The notes under the pieces are model-generated. The model saw nothing but the letters and a program-made list of their open reading frames with translations, was not told the DNA's origin and made no database searches. The translations under genes and the position numbers were made by a program. DNA of 37,943 bases from Deltaproteobacteria bacterium (GTDB lineage Bacteria > Myxococcota_A > Polyangia > Haliangiales > Haliangiaceae). The stretch's first letter is position 1, and the number at the start of each line of letters is the position of its first letter. Location of the stretch: positions 1 to 37,943 of the forward strand of contig JANXOM010000075.1 in assembly GCA_025353585.1 (NCBI GenBank), in the 5' to 3' direction. Below are positions 16,241 through 23,815 of the stretch, piece after piece.

Positions 16241-16245
16241 TGAGT

Positions 16246-16267
16246 GGGGACGGTGTAACACCTGTCC
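16246..16267 (+). repeat. Inner left repeat L2 of the RAYT element
   Basis: The copy begins GGGGACGGTGTA and continues ACACCTGTCC. The central GGTGTAACACC is a near-perfect palindrome. It matches inner right copy R1 in the middle triplet and stands 41 bases before the transposase ATG. Confidence 0.8.
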
Positions 16268-16307
16268 GCCCGCGCAACTGCTGCACCGACCGGCCGATAC
16301 GCGCTGG

Positions 16308-17297
16308 ATGCGTGAAGCTCGCGTCATTCAACCCACCGCCGTCCACCATGTCATCGCTCGCTTCGTCGATCGCAGCTTCCTGCTGCGCGATGACACCGAA
16401 CGCGCGATGTACCTTCACCGGCTCGGCGCCGCGCTTGCCGACAGCGACTGGCGGTGTCTCGCCTACGCGCTCATGAGCAGCCACGTGCACCTCGCGCTCG
16501 TCGCCGGAACGACCCCGATCGGCCCGCTGCTCAAGCGCATCCATTCGCCGTTCGCGAACTGGCACAACAAGCGCCACGACCGCCTGGGGCCGGTGTTCGC
16601 TGACCGGCCCGCGGCGTGGGTCGTCGGCAGCGGCAGCGAAGGACGGCTTGTCGCGTACATCCACAGCAACCCCGTCCGCGGTAACGCGGCAAAACGAGCG
16701 AGCGCCAGCACCTGGACCAGCCATCGCGCGTACACGGGCGCTACCGGCGCGCCGCCGTGGCTCGACACCGCGGACGGTCTGCGACGGTGCGGCGTCGGGC
16801 GCGCAAACTTCGACGCGTGGGTCGGCGCCGCGGCCGCTGACTTCGGCCGGCCATCGCTGACAACGATGAACCGAGCCGCGCACCGGTTCGGCGCGATCGA
16901 GCTCGGCACGCCGGTTACCGACCCAGACCACGTGCCGCTGGTTGCACGCGCGTTCGCTCACTATCGCCCGTCGCCGCGGGTGGTCGTGGAGCTCGTCGCA
17001 GAGGCGCTTGCAATCCCGTGGACGCGGTTCTGCTCGCGAGCGCCGGAGCCAGAGCTCGTGCGCGCGCGGCGGGTGACGCTGGGCATCGCGCGCCGCCTCG
17101 GGTTCACGGTCGCCGAGATGTGCGCGTGTCTGTCGGTCACGCGTCAGGCCGGGTCTCGCATCATGCATCGGCCGCTCGACCCCAGCGGAGAGGCGCTCGT
17201 GGCGACGGTCGCGGCGCAGCTGACCCGGTTGACAAGTGTTACACCGTCCCTGGCCAAGCAGCTGGAATCGCTGGGTTCCGTTTCGCCGACCGGTTGA
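16308..17297 (+). CDS. REP-associated tyrosine transposase (Y1, HUH)
   Basis: The 329-residue protein is a Y1/HUH single-strand transposase of the RAYT group. The N-terminal part has the family beginning IQPTAVHHVIARFVDRSFLL, the metal-binding HVH at residues 59-61 (ALMSSHVHLAL) and the catalytic tyrosine Tyr117 in LVAYIHSNPVRG. The C-terminal part (ELVRARRVTLGIARRLGFTVAEMCACLSVTRQAGSRIM, about residues 248-285) looks like a helix-turn-helix of the DnaA-C type often joined to this family. The gene appears intact. Its 3' end runs through inner repeat R1 and stops with TGA inside outer repeat R2. It is somewhat less GC-rich than its neighbours. Confidence 0.88.
   Translation: MREARVIQPTAVHHVIARFVDRSFLLRDDTERAMYLHRLGAALADSDWRCLAYALMSSHVHLALVAGTTPIGPLLKRIHSPFANWHNKRHDRLGPVFADRPAAWVVGSGSEGRLVAYIHSNPVRGNAAKRASASTWTSHRAYTGATGAPPWLDTADGLRRCGVGRANFDAWVGAAAADFGRPSLTTMNRAAHRFGAIELGTPVTDPDHVPLVARAFAHYRPSPRVVVELVAEALAIPWTRFCSRAPEPELVRARRVTLGIARRLGFTVAEMCACLSVTRQAGSRIMHRPLDPSGEALVATVAAQLTRLTSVTPSLAKQLESLGSVSPTG
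17226..17250 (-). repeat. Inner right repeat R1 of the RAYT element
   Basis: Read on the - strand it begins GGGACGGTGTA, continues ACACTTGTC and ends AACCG. It lies inside the coding sequence of the transposase, where it encodes LTSVTPS. Same central triplet as L2. Confidence 0.82.
17264..17279 (+). repeat. Hairpin between R1 and R2
   Basis: GGAATC and GGTTCC pair with one G-U wobble around a GCTG loop. It mirrors in position the AT-rich hairpin between L1 and L2. Confidence 0.35.
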
Positions 17298-17316
17298 CAG
17301 GTACTACACCGTCCCC
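17291..17316 (-). repeat. Outer right repeat R2 of the RAYT element
   Basis: Read on the - strand it begins GGGGACGGTGTA, continues GTACCTGTC and ends AACCG, matching L1 at 25 of 26 bases. On the + strand it provides the TGA of the transposase gene, and on the - strand the TAG of the MinD-like gene. Confidence 0.85.
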
Positions 17317-18299
17317 GGGGTGAGCTCGCGGGCGACCCAGAGGGGCATGGTGCCGGTGGGCGTGCGCGGCGTGCCCCGCAGCCGGTCGAGGTCGACCTCG
17401 AGGACGGCGCCGGCGAGCCGCCGAAACGCCGGGTAAGACGCGTCGTTGCGGTCGACCAGCGTCCCCGAGCCGGCGCGCAGGCCGCCCGCGAGCGCGGCCG
17501 AGCGCCCGATCGCCGCGAGCAGCGGCGCCTGGATCATGAGGTGGTCCTGGATCATCGAGCCGATGCGGTCGAGCACCGAGGCGTCCTGATGGCTCGACAC
17601 CTGGTTGCCGATGAGGCCCACGCCGAAGCGGCCCAGCGTGTCGGAGATCCGGTCGGCGACGTCCCCGCCATCGAGCGGCCGGAGCACGTCGAGCAGCTGG
17701 ACGATCGTCCGCGACTTGCTCTCGTGCGCGAGCGCGCTGTCGACGAGCTGTTGCTCCGTCTCGTCGGCGCACAGCTTGCGCACCACGCGGTGCACGCACG
17801 CCTTCAGCATCGCGTACGCGTTGTGGAGCGCCGTCAGGTTCGGCGTCATCACGATGAGCTTGATGTCCGCGGCCGCGACCAGGTCGACCACGTTGTACGA
17901 CGAGCCCGCGCCGACATCGACGACCACCACGTCCGTGTCGAGCCGGTTGATCCCGCGCACCAGGCGAAGCATCTCGCCGTGCTCGAGGTCCGCCGAGCCC
18001 GGCCGCGACGTCCCCGGGACGAGCGACAGCGTTGGCGTCCCGACGCCCGGCATCCGCAGATCGTCGAGCGTGTCGACGCGATGATCGAGGAACTCCGCCA
18101 GCCCGCGCGAGGGATGCACGACCCCCAGCATCGTGTGCAGGTTCGCCGCTCCGAGGTCCGCGTCGACGATCACCACCCGATGCCCGAGGCGCCCCATCGC
18201 CAGGGCGAGGTTCGCGGCCACCGTGCTCTTGCCGACGCCGCCCTTGCCGCCGCACACCGCGACGATGCGCGGCACCTTGCGATCATGCAGCCCGGCCAT
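17304..18299 (-). CDS. Second MinD/FlhG-like P-loop ATPase
   Basis: A 331-residue MinD/ParA-type ATPase distinct from FlhG at 626. It begins MAGLHDRKVPRIVAVCGGKGGVGKST, with the deviant Walker A at about residues 17-26, followed by VVIVDADLGAANLHTMLGVVHPSRGL and TDVVVVDVGAGSSYNVVDLVAAAD. A middle insert (RKLCADETEQQLVDSALAHESKSRTIVQLLDVLRPLDGGDVADRIS) makes it longer than FlhG. The ATG at 18299 has a clear AGGAGG site, and it overlaps the upstream Maf gene by 17 bases. It is the last gene of the glycosylation operon. A polar-positioning role is inferred from the family. The last codons lie in repeat R2, so the C-terminus has probably been altered by the element. Confidence 0.82.
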   Translation of the reverse strand: MAGLHDRKVPRIVAVCGGKGGVGKSTVAANLALAMGRLGHRVVIVDADLGAANLHTMLGVVHPSRGLAEFLDHRVDTLDDLRMPGVGTPTLSLVPGTSRPGSADLEHGEMLRLVRGINRLDTDVVVVDVGAGSSYNVVDLVAAADIKLIVMTPNLTALHNAYAMLKACVHRVVRKLCADETEQQLVDSALAHESKSRTIVQLLDVLRPLDGGDVADRISDTLGRFGVGLIGNQVSSHQDASVLDRIGSMIQDHLMIQAPLLAAIGRSAALAGGLRAGSGTLVDRNDASYPAFRRLAGAVLEVDLDRLRGTPRTPTGTMPLWVARELTPGTV

Positions 18300-20262
18300 G
18301 GTGCCTCCTGACCCGTGGATGCGGTCGCAGCCGATCGAGCGCGTCACGGAGCATCGGCTCGAGGCGACCGGCCACGCGGATGAGCGTGTCGAACAGCGCC
18401 ACCGATGCGTCGCGGTATCGGTCCGCGTCGCCCGTGCGCCGGGCCACGTCATGCGCGCGCTCGAGCTCACGCTGGGCGAGCAGCGATGCGAAGCCGAGCG
18501 GCGCGATCGCGTCGGCCAGCTGCGCCTCGACCGCCGCCAACCGCCCCTCGCCGTCCTTCTCGTACGCCAGCACCCGCGCCCGCGCCGCGAGCCGACGACA
18601 CGCGCGCAGCCCGCGCACGAAGGTCGCGAAGTACTCCGTGAGCTCGCGTGTCCGGTTCTCGGAGTCCGTTTCTCGGACAACCTGCTCCAGCAGGGCGCGG
18701 CCATCCACGCCCCGCGGCAGCTCGGCGATCACGTCCGCGAGCGCCCGGTGCGTCATCCCCGGGATGAACGCGCCGCCCTCCGTGCAGTTGAACACCGTCG
18801 CCTGCGGGTTCCCGGCGAGCCGCTCGACGAACCAGCGATGGAACATGCTGAACATGAAGCTCGACGGCACCGTCCCGCCGTGCCAGCCCGGCAGCTCGAC
18901 CGACCGCTCGTCCGGCGCGTGGGGGCCGCCGCCGGCCTTCATCGCGCGGAACCCGTCGCTCCAGCCCGCGACCTTCATCAGGCCGCGGTCGTCGACCTCG
19001 GCGCGCGCGTGGCCGTCGACCGACGTGCCGACGTAGTAGTCGCCGTTCGGGAACGACAGGTCGAGCCCGACGAACACCACCGGGCTACAGCCCCAGCGCA
19101 ACGCCAGCGAGAACGCGGTCGTGGCGACGGATCCGCCGCCAGGCGCCCCCGCCTCCTCGCCGAACGCCTCGAACATCCAGTCGTCGAGCGAGCAGTTCGC
19201 CGACACCGTCATGCAGCGCGCCGCCCCGAGCTCGAACAGCGACGGGTGTGACGTCACCGCGTTCACGAGGCACGTGTTCGACACGTCGCATCCCGCGAAG
19301 TGATACCGCACGTCCTGCGGGTCCACCGTGATCACGAGATCGGGCGTGACGCCCGCCGCCAGCACCGGCCGCAGCGAGTGGGAGAAGGCCGCGACCACCG
19401 CGCGCCCGCGCAGCTCGCGCAACAGGTGCGCGTTCTTCGCGAGCGACGGCCCCGGGGCCACGATCACCATGGGCACCCCCCGGAACCGGTCTCCGACCGC
19501 CGCGATCGACGGCCACCGCGCGACCGCCACCGCGTTGGCCATGCCCTGCGCGAGCCAGGTCGGCGAGAATGCCTGCACCGTGTTCCGGTTGACCCGCAGA
19601 TCCGACAGCGCGCCGCGGACGTCGTCGCTGACCCGCTGCGCGTCCTCCGCTCGCGTCCCCACCGTGGCCCTCACCACCATGCGCGCGGGGGGACACGGCG
19701 ACATCATGCGCACCGCCGTCACCAGCTCCTCGTGCGACCGGACGAGCACCGCCGGCTCGGCCACCGCCATCAGCTCGGCCGCGGCGTCCATCACCACGAC
19801 GCGCCGCTGCCCGAGCGCCCCGAGCACGTCGGCCACGGGCGCGAGCGCCGCACCGACCAGGACGACCACGTCACCCTCGAAGTCCCACACGTCCGGCAGG
19901 AGAGCGTCGGCGAGCACGGCCACGCCGAGCGGCGAGGCGAGGAGCGTCGCGTCGCCGGGCCGCTCGCGCGCGAGCCAGCGCGTCATCACCGCCTCGGCGT
20001 GGTGAGCCCGGTCCATCAGCGCGCGGACCTCCGCGAGCGCCGCGACCTCGGCCGCATCACCGCGCAGCTCCTCCGGCGGATCGAGCCGGGACAGCGCCGC
20101 TCGGGCCGCGCGCAGGGTCGCCGCCGCGCTGATGGCCGCGAGTACGTCGCGCCCGGCGATCGCCGCGCGCAGCGCCTCGCCGAGGTCCCGCACGTCTGTC
20201 AGCGCCGCGCACCACGCCGCGAGCGTCGTCAGCGCGCCGCCCGTCTTCGTCTTACCCGACAT
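18283..20262 (-). CDS. Maf/DUF115 flagellin glycosyltransferase
   Basis: Motility accessory factors (Maf) with the DUF115/MptE-like domain transfer nonulosonic acids, chiefly pseudaminic acid, to flagellin Ser/Thr. The 659-residue protein has an N-terminal helical part, then the nucleotide-sugar fold with VPMVIVAPGPSLAKNAHLLREL (about residues 263-284), AAGVTPDLVITVDPQD and CSPVVFVGLDLSFPNGDYYVG. The C-terminal third is helical. It lies among pse genes and next to flagellar genes, the normal Maf setting. The acceptor is most likely the flagellin at 9966. Its start overlaps pseF by 11 bases. Confidence 0.88.
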   Translation of the reverse strand: MSGKTKTGGALTTLAAWCAALTDVRDLGEALRAAIAGRDVLAAISAAATLRAARAALSRLDPPEELRGDAAEVAALAEVRALMDRAHHAEAVMTRWLARERPGDATLLASPLGVAVLADALLPDVWDFEGDVVVLVGAALAPVADVLGALGQRRVVVMDAAAELMAVAEPAVLVRSHEELVTAVRMMSPCPPARMVVRATVGTRAEDAQRVSDDVRGALSDLRVNRNTVQAFSPTWLAQGMANAVAVARWPSIAAVGDRFRGVPMVIVAPGPSLAKNAHLLRELRGRAVVAAFSHSLRPVLAAGVTPDLVITVDPQDVRYHFAGCDVSNTCLVNAVTSHPSLFELGAARCMTVSANCSLDDWMFEAFGEEAGAPGGGSVATTAFSLALRWGCSPVVFVGLDLSFPNGDYYVGTSVDGHARAEVDDRGLMKVAGWSDGFRAMKAGGGPHAPDERSVELPGWHGGTVPSSFMFSMFHRWFVERLAGNPQATVFNCTEGGAFIPGMTHRALADVIAELPRGVDGRALLEQVVRETDSENRTRELTEYFATFVRGLRACRRLAARARVLAYEKDGEGRLAAVEAQLADAIAPLGFASLLAQRELERAHDVARRTGDADRYRDASVALFDTLIRVAGRLEPMLRDALDRLRPHPRVRRHHGRAA

Positions 20263-21010
20263 GATGCCAGCTCTTCTGCGCGACGTGCGCGTTCATGGCC
20301 GCGAGCTCTGGCGCCGTTCGCACCATCGCCACGACCGCCTGATAGGGCCGGATCGTCGTCGCCAGCTCGCACCGCGCATACAGCGCCCGCACGAGCGCGA
20401 GGTCCTCTTCCGTGTCGACGGTCCAGCGTAGGTCCGAGTCATCGCGCTCGGCGTGCACTTGCCGCACGGCAAACAACGCCGACCGCTCCATCACGTAGGC
20501 CGTCACGTGCTCGCGCGCGCTCGGCGACCTGCCCATTCGATGGATGCGCGCCAGCACGTCCGCGTGCAGCGCCTCGACGTCGAGGCCGCGCGGATACGAG
20601 CGCGCGTGCGTGTTGCTCGCGTAGTCTGCGCCCGTCCCGAGCGTCGTCACCACGCGGTCGACGACCATCGGATCCAGCAGCGGGCAATCGGACGTCACCC
20701 GCACGACCACATCGGCCCGGGCCGCGATCGCCGCGCCGGCGTACCGCGCCAGCACGTCCGTCTCGGAGCCGCGGAACACGCCGGCCCCGATGCGCTCGGC
20801 CTCCCGCACGACGGCGTCGTCGCTCTCGGCTGACGTGGTCGCGACCACCACATCGTCGACGGTCGTGGACGCCCGCAGGCGCGCGACCACCCGGGCGAGC
20901 ATCGAGTCACCCGCCAGATCTTGCAGAACCTTGCCGGGAAGTCGCGACGAGCCCATCCGGGCCTGCACGATGGCTACCACTCGCCCCGCAGGTCGCGTCC
21001 CGGCCGGCAT
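20252..21010 (-). CDS. pseF: PseF/SpsF-type cytidylyltransferase
   Basis: This enzyme joins CMP to the nonulosonic acid, giving the activated donor for Maf. The 252-residue protein has the SpsF-type cytidylyltransferase signature VQARMGSSRLPGKVL (residues 15-29), the metal/sugar motif VVRVTSDCPLLDP and DYASNTHARSYPRGLDVE. SpsF-like enzymes take the place of PseF in many pseudaminic-acid clusters; the remaining pathway enzymes are all here, which supports that role. The ATG follows directly on the stop of the methylase gene. Confidence 0.85.
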   Translation of the reverse strand: MPAGTRPAGRVVAIVQARMGSSRLPGKVLQDLAGDSMLARVVARLRASTTVDDVVVATTSAESDDAVVREAERIGAGVFRGSETDVLARYAGAAIAARADVVVRVTSDCPLLDPMVVDRVVTTLGTGADYASNTHARSYPRGLDVEALHADVLARIHRMGRSPSAREHVTAYVMERSALFAVRQVHAERDDSDLRWTVDTEEDLALVRALYARCELATTIRPYQAVVAMVRTAPELAAMNAHVAQKSWHHVG

Positions 21011-21631
21011 CTACCTCGCTCCTGGCGCCGGCTTCTCGAAGACGTGCGCGGTGCACTCGTCGTAGCCATCGGCCGGCGAGAGATCGATCCACTTCACGAG
21101 GCGCAGGTCGCGGTGGCGCGTGTGCCAGGCCTCGCGATGATCGCGCTTCCAGAGAGCGCCCGCGTGGCCGCGATACGCGACCTCCTTCTCGACGGGGTGG
21201 TCGTACTCGACGGCGACGATCCAGCGGCGCGCGACGCGATAGATCTCGGCCATCGCCGCGCCGAGCTCCTCGGGGCCGATGTGGATGAGGACGCCGCTGG
21301 TGAACACCAGGTCGAACGACGCGGCCGCGTACGGCAGCGCGAACGCGGTGCCCTGCTGCACCTGGAACGCCGCGTTCCGCGCGCGCGCCCGCTCGACCGC
21401 GTAGGCCTGCGGCTCGATCCCGTGCAGCTCGGGCACGCCGAGCTGCCGCAGGTACTCGAGGTTCCAGCCGACGTTGCAGCCGACCTCCAGCACTCTCGTG
21501 GCGGAGATGCCCTCGAGGATGCGTCCCCAGCTCGTCTTGCGCTCGGGCTTCTCGTGGTCGTTGCGGTCGGTGTACTCGCGCCCGAACTCCGACTTCCACA
21601 GGGCGAGCTGGCGGGTCTCAGGATTCTCCAT
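21011..21631 (-). CDS. Pseudaminic acid biosynthesis-associated methylase
   Basis: A 206-residue SAM-dependent methyltransferase. It begins with ETRQLALWKSEFGREYTDRN, the opening that marks the family found beside pse genes (TIGR03587-like). The SAM-binding motif I is VLEVGCNVGWNLEYLRQLG (about residues 47-65), with FDLVFTSGVLIHIGPEEL as motif II/III. The substrate is not proven in the family; methylation of the nonulosonic acid or of an intermediate is inferred from context. The 5' end overlaps pseH by 14 bases. Confidence 0.85.
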   Translation of the reverse strand: MENPETRQLALWKSEFGREYTDRNDHEKPERKTSWGRILEGISATRVLEVGCNVGWNLEYLRQLGVPELHGIEPQAYAVERARARNAAFQVQQGTAFALPYAAASFDLVFTSGVLIHIGPEELGAAMAEIYRVARRWIVAVEYDHPVEKEVAYRGHAGALWKRDHREAWHTRHRDLRLVKWIDLSPADGYDECTAHVFEKPAPGAR

Positions 21632-22085
21632 CGGGGCTCCAGACGTAGGTGATGAGGTCTTGCGAGCCGCCGAAGGGCGGCGCGGTTCGAGCAGCCGGAC
21701 GAAACCCGCAGGCCTCGAACGCCGCTTGGCTCGCCGTGTTGTCGGCGCGAATGATCGCGACGACGCGCTTGTTCCACCGCTGGCACGACGCGGCGATCGC
21801 CCCCCGCCCTGCCCCTCGCCCGCGCGCCGCTCGGGCGAGCGCGATCGACATCATGCCGCTGCCGTCCGCCATCTGGTCGACGCGCACGACGCCGATGCCG
21901 GCGCCCGCGTCCTCGACGATCCATATCGGCGACGCCGGCTCCAGGAGCCGCGCGTGATACCAGGCCGCGTGCTCGTCGAGCTCGACGAGCCGCGCGTCCG
22001 CGGAGACCGCGCGCACGTCCGCCGCGAAGCGCCACGCCCACACCTGGGCGCAGTCGTCGAGGCTAGCCGGGCGCAGCGCGATCAC
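21618..22085 (-). CDS. pseH: PseH, UDP-sugar N-acetyltransferase (GNAT)
   Basis: PseH acetylates the C4 amine made by PseC, using acetyl-CoA. The GTG start at 22085 overlaps the pseI stop (GTGA) and gives 155 residues. It begins VIALRPASLDDCAQVWAWR and has the GNAT core IGVVRVDQM, the acetyl-CoA loop ARAARGRGAGRGAI (R/QxxGxG/A type) and the late motif ADNTASQAAFEACGFRPA. Length and position among pse genes support PseH. The frame stays open far upstream inside pseI, so the start rests on the overlap and on homology. Confidence 0.84.
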   Translation of the reverse strand: MIALRPASLDDCAQVWAWRFAADVRAVSADARLVELDEHAAWYHARLLEPASPIWIVEDAGAGIGVVRVDQMADGSGMMSIALARAARGRGAGRGAIAASCQRWNKRVVAIIRADNTASQAAFEACGFRPAARTAPPFGGSQDLITYVWSPDGES

Positions 22086-23167
22086 GCGAGCAGCTCCCAG
22101 CCGAGCGGCGTGCCGCGCGCGATGGCGACCTTGGCGATCCGGCCGAGGACGCCGGGCAGCTCGCGCGGGGCGAGGCCGAGGCCGGGGCGGATCGAGCGCA
22201 CGTTGTCTCGCGTGAGCGGCTGGCCGATCGCGATGTCGGCGACGGCATACAGCGAGCGGCGAAATCGTCGCGAGCCCGCCTCGGCCGCCGGGCGCGTGGC
22301 GGTGCCGTCGCCGAGCGCGGCCCACGCCGTCTTGCAGCCGCGTACGACCTCGGCCATCTCCGCCGGCTCGAGCGAGAACCCCGCGTCGGGGCCGCCGTCG
22401 GCGCGCGCGAGCGTCAGGTGCTTCTCCACGATGCACGCGCCGCGCGAGACAGCCGCGATCGGGATGACCGAGCCGGGCGAGTGGTCGGAGATTCCGACCG
22501 GGCAGCCGTGCGCGACGAGCGCGTCGAGCCGGCGCAGGTTCGTTTGCTCCGGCGGCGTCGGGTACCCGGACACGCAGTGAAGGAGCGCGATGCCGGAAGC
22601 GCCGTGCGCGCGCGCCGTGGCGACGGCCTCGGCGACCTCGGCGTCGGAGGCCATGCCGGTGGACATGATGAGAGGCTTGCCCGTGCGGGCGCAGCACGCG
22701 ACGAGCTCGAGGTCGACGAGCTCGAACGACGCGATCTTGAAGACGGGCGCGCCGAGCGCGTCGAGGAGGGCGACCGACGCCTCGTCGAACGGCGTGGAGA
22801 ACACGACCATGCCGTGGGCCCGGGCGCGGGCGAACAGCGGCGCGTGCCATGCCCACGGCGTGTGGGCCTCGTCGTAGAGGTCCCACAGCGTGCGCCCGCC
22901 CCAGGGGCCGCCCTGGATCGCGAAGTCACCGCCGCGCTCGTCGAGCGTCATCGACTCCGGCGTGAACGTCTGCAGCTTCATCGCGTCGCACCCGACGGCC
23001 GCGGCCGCGTCGACGATGGCGAGCGCGCGCTCGAGGCTCCCGAGGTGGTTCGCCGAGAGCTCGGCGATGACGAACGGCTCGTGGCCAAAGCCGACGGGCC
23101 GCCCGAGGTCCAGGTCCGTGACCTCGTGCGCGGCGCGCAGGAGGCCCGATCCGCGTGCGGCGCTCAC
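22082..23167 (-). CDS. pseI: PseI, pseudaminic acid synthase
   Basis: PseI condenses phosphoenolpyruvate with the free diacetamido sugar from PseG. The 361-residue protein has the NeuB-type barrel (FVIAELSANHLGSLERAL, AAVGCDAMKLQTFTPE, FSTPFDEASVALLDALGAPVFKIASFEL, LLHCVSGYPTPPEQTNLRRL, GISDHSPGSVIPIAA, CIVEKHLTL) and a C-terminal SAF/antifreeze-like domain (RRSLYAVADIAIGQPLTRDNVRSIRPGLGLAPREL). The GTG start overlaps the fliL stop, so the sugar gene is coupled to a flagellar motor gene. Confidence 0.93.
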   Translation of the reverse strand: MSAARGSGLLRAAHEVTDLDLGRPVGFGHEPFVIAELSANHLGSLERALAIVDAAAAVGCDAMKLQTFTPESMTLDERGGDFAIQGGPWGGRTLWDLYDEAHTPWAWHAPLFARARAHGMVVFSTPFDEASVALLDALGAPVFKIASFELVDLELVACCARTGKPLIMSTGMASDAEVAEAVATARAHGASGIALLHCVSGYPTPPEQTNLRRLDALVAHGCPVGISDHSPGSVIPIAAVSRGACIVEKHLTLARADGGPDAGFSLEPAEMAEVVRGCKTAWAALGDGTATRPAAEAGSRRFRRSLYAVADIAIGQPLTRDNVRSIRPGLGLAPRELPGVLGRIAKVAIARGTPLGWELLA

Positions 23168-23667
23168 TGGACCACGAACTCCTGAAAGAACATCCGGCGG
23201 ACCTTGCCCGGACCGAGGAGCGACTCGAGCTTCGCCATGAGCGCGGTGCGGATCTTCTCCTTCGCCTCCATGCCGAGCGTGTCCTTGACGTGCAGGCTCG
23301 AGAGGTACGAGAGCACCGCGTCGCGGACGAGCTGCTTGTTCTTCTCGAGGCCTTCCTCGACTTCCTTCGTGGTCGCCTCGACCTGGATCGTCGCCTTCAG
23401 GTAGCGGCTCGTGCCGGGCTCGTCGAGGTTGACGACGAACGGCTCGAACGCGATGACCGGCCCGGCGATCTCGTTGATCGGCGGCTCCGGCTCGCGGTGC
23501 GGCGCGGCCTCCGCCGTCGACGCCGTCATCAGCTTGAACGTCGCGAAGCCCGTGCCGCCGAGGTTCAGCGCGACGAGCGCGACGAGGACCTTCGAGGTGC
23601 CGGCCTTGGCCGAGGCGGCAGGCGGCTTGCCATCGGCAGGTGGGGCGTCAGCGGGTTTGTCGCTCAT
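23164..23667 (-). CDS. fliL: Flagellar basal body-associated protein FliL
   Basis: FliL is an inner-membrane protein at the flagellar motor that affects stator function. The 167-residue protein has a Pro/Ala-rich cytoplasmic start, one membrane helix (KVLVALVALNLGGTGFATF, about residues 26-44) and a periplasmic stomatin-like FliL domain (IAFEPFVVNLDEPGTSRYLKATIQVEAT, RDAVLSYLSSLHVKDTLGMEAKEKIRTALMAKLESLLG, VRRMFFQEFVVQ). It is the first gene of the - strand operon that carries pseI, pseH, methylase, pseF, maf and the MinD-like gene. A sigma-54-like promoter ends only some 14 bases before its ATG. Confidence 0.93.
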   Translation of the reverse strand: MSDKPADAPPADGKPPAASAKAGTSKVLVALVALNLGGTGFATFKLMTASTAEAAPHREPEPPINEIAGPVIAFEPFVVNLDEPGTSRYLKATIQVEATTKEVEEGLEKNKQLVRDAVLSYLSSLHVKDTLGMEAKEKIRTALMAKLESLLGPGKVRRMFFQEFVVQ

Positions 23668-23679
23668 GTCGCCCGGTAC

Positions 23680-23696
23680 AGCAACGAACGTGCCGG
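23680..23696 (-). promoter_or_regulatory. Sigma-54 promoter of the fliL-pse-maf operon
   Basis: Read on the - strand: CCGGCACGTTCGTTGCT. It matches the RpoN consensus (TGGCACG, four bases, TTGCA/T) at all but one position, with GG and GC exactly ten bases apart. It lies in the 148-base divergent gap before fliL. The expected transcription start is about 23670, leaving only some three bases before the ATG at 23667. Confidence 0.7.
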
Positions 23697-23717
23697 TCGT
23701 GGTGCGAGGAGAGACGG

Positions 23718-23790
23718 GGACTTACGCGGGGTCTGTCGGCGAGACTGACGGCCCTCGGCGCCGATCGCCAGGTGACGCGCGGATAAGTCC
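23718..23790. repeat. Dyad in the fliL/kinase divergent gap
   Basis: GGACTTA (23718-23724) and TAAGTCC (23784-23790) are perfect inverted copies 59 bases apart, with further weaker CGCG pairing inside. They lie upstream of the fliL sigma-54-like site, where activator sites are expected. They may be such a site or chance. Confidence 0.25.
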
Positions 23791-23815
23791 GCGCCGTCGC
23801 TAGAGCGGGCGTGGC

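Larger units (their letters stand above)
16181..17316. mobile_element. RAYT/IS200-like element with mirrored repeat pairs
   Basis: A 1.1-kb unit sits exactly between the convergent pseG and MinD-like genes. It holds one Y1 (HUH) transposase gene and is bounded by two copies of a ~26-base repeat on the left (16181, 16246; + orientation) and two on the right (17226, 17291; - orientation). Outer copies match each other at 25 of 26 bases as terminal inverted repeats. Inner copies share a different central triplet. The offset between copies is 65 bases on the left and 66 on the right. Both gaps hold a small hairpin. No target duplication is evident. The layout resembles REP/BIME units served by REP-associated tyrosine transposases. 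Confidence 0.8.

Noticed and set aside
16181..17316. CRISPR-like array from repeated ~26-base units
   Set aside because: Only four copies occur, in two mirrored pairs around a transposase, with no regular spacers and no cas genes.
18032..21288. Several long + strand open frames opposite the maf, pseF and methylase genes
   Set aside because: They are low-complexity Arg/His/Ala-rich shadows of the well-identified - strand operon.
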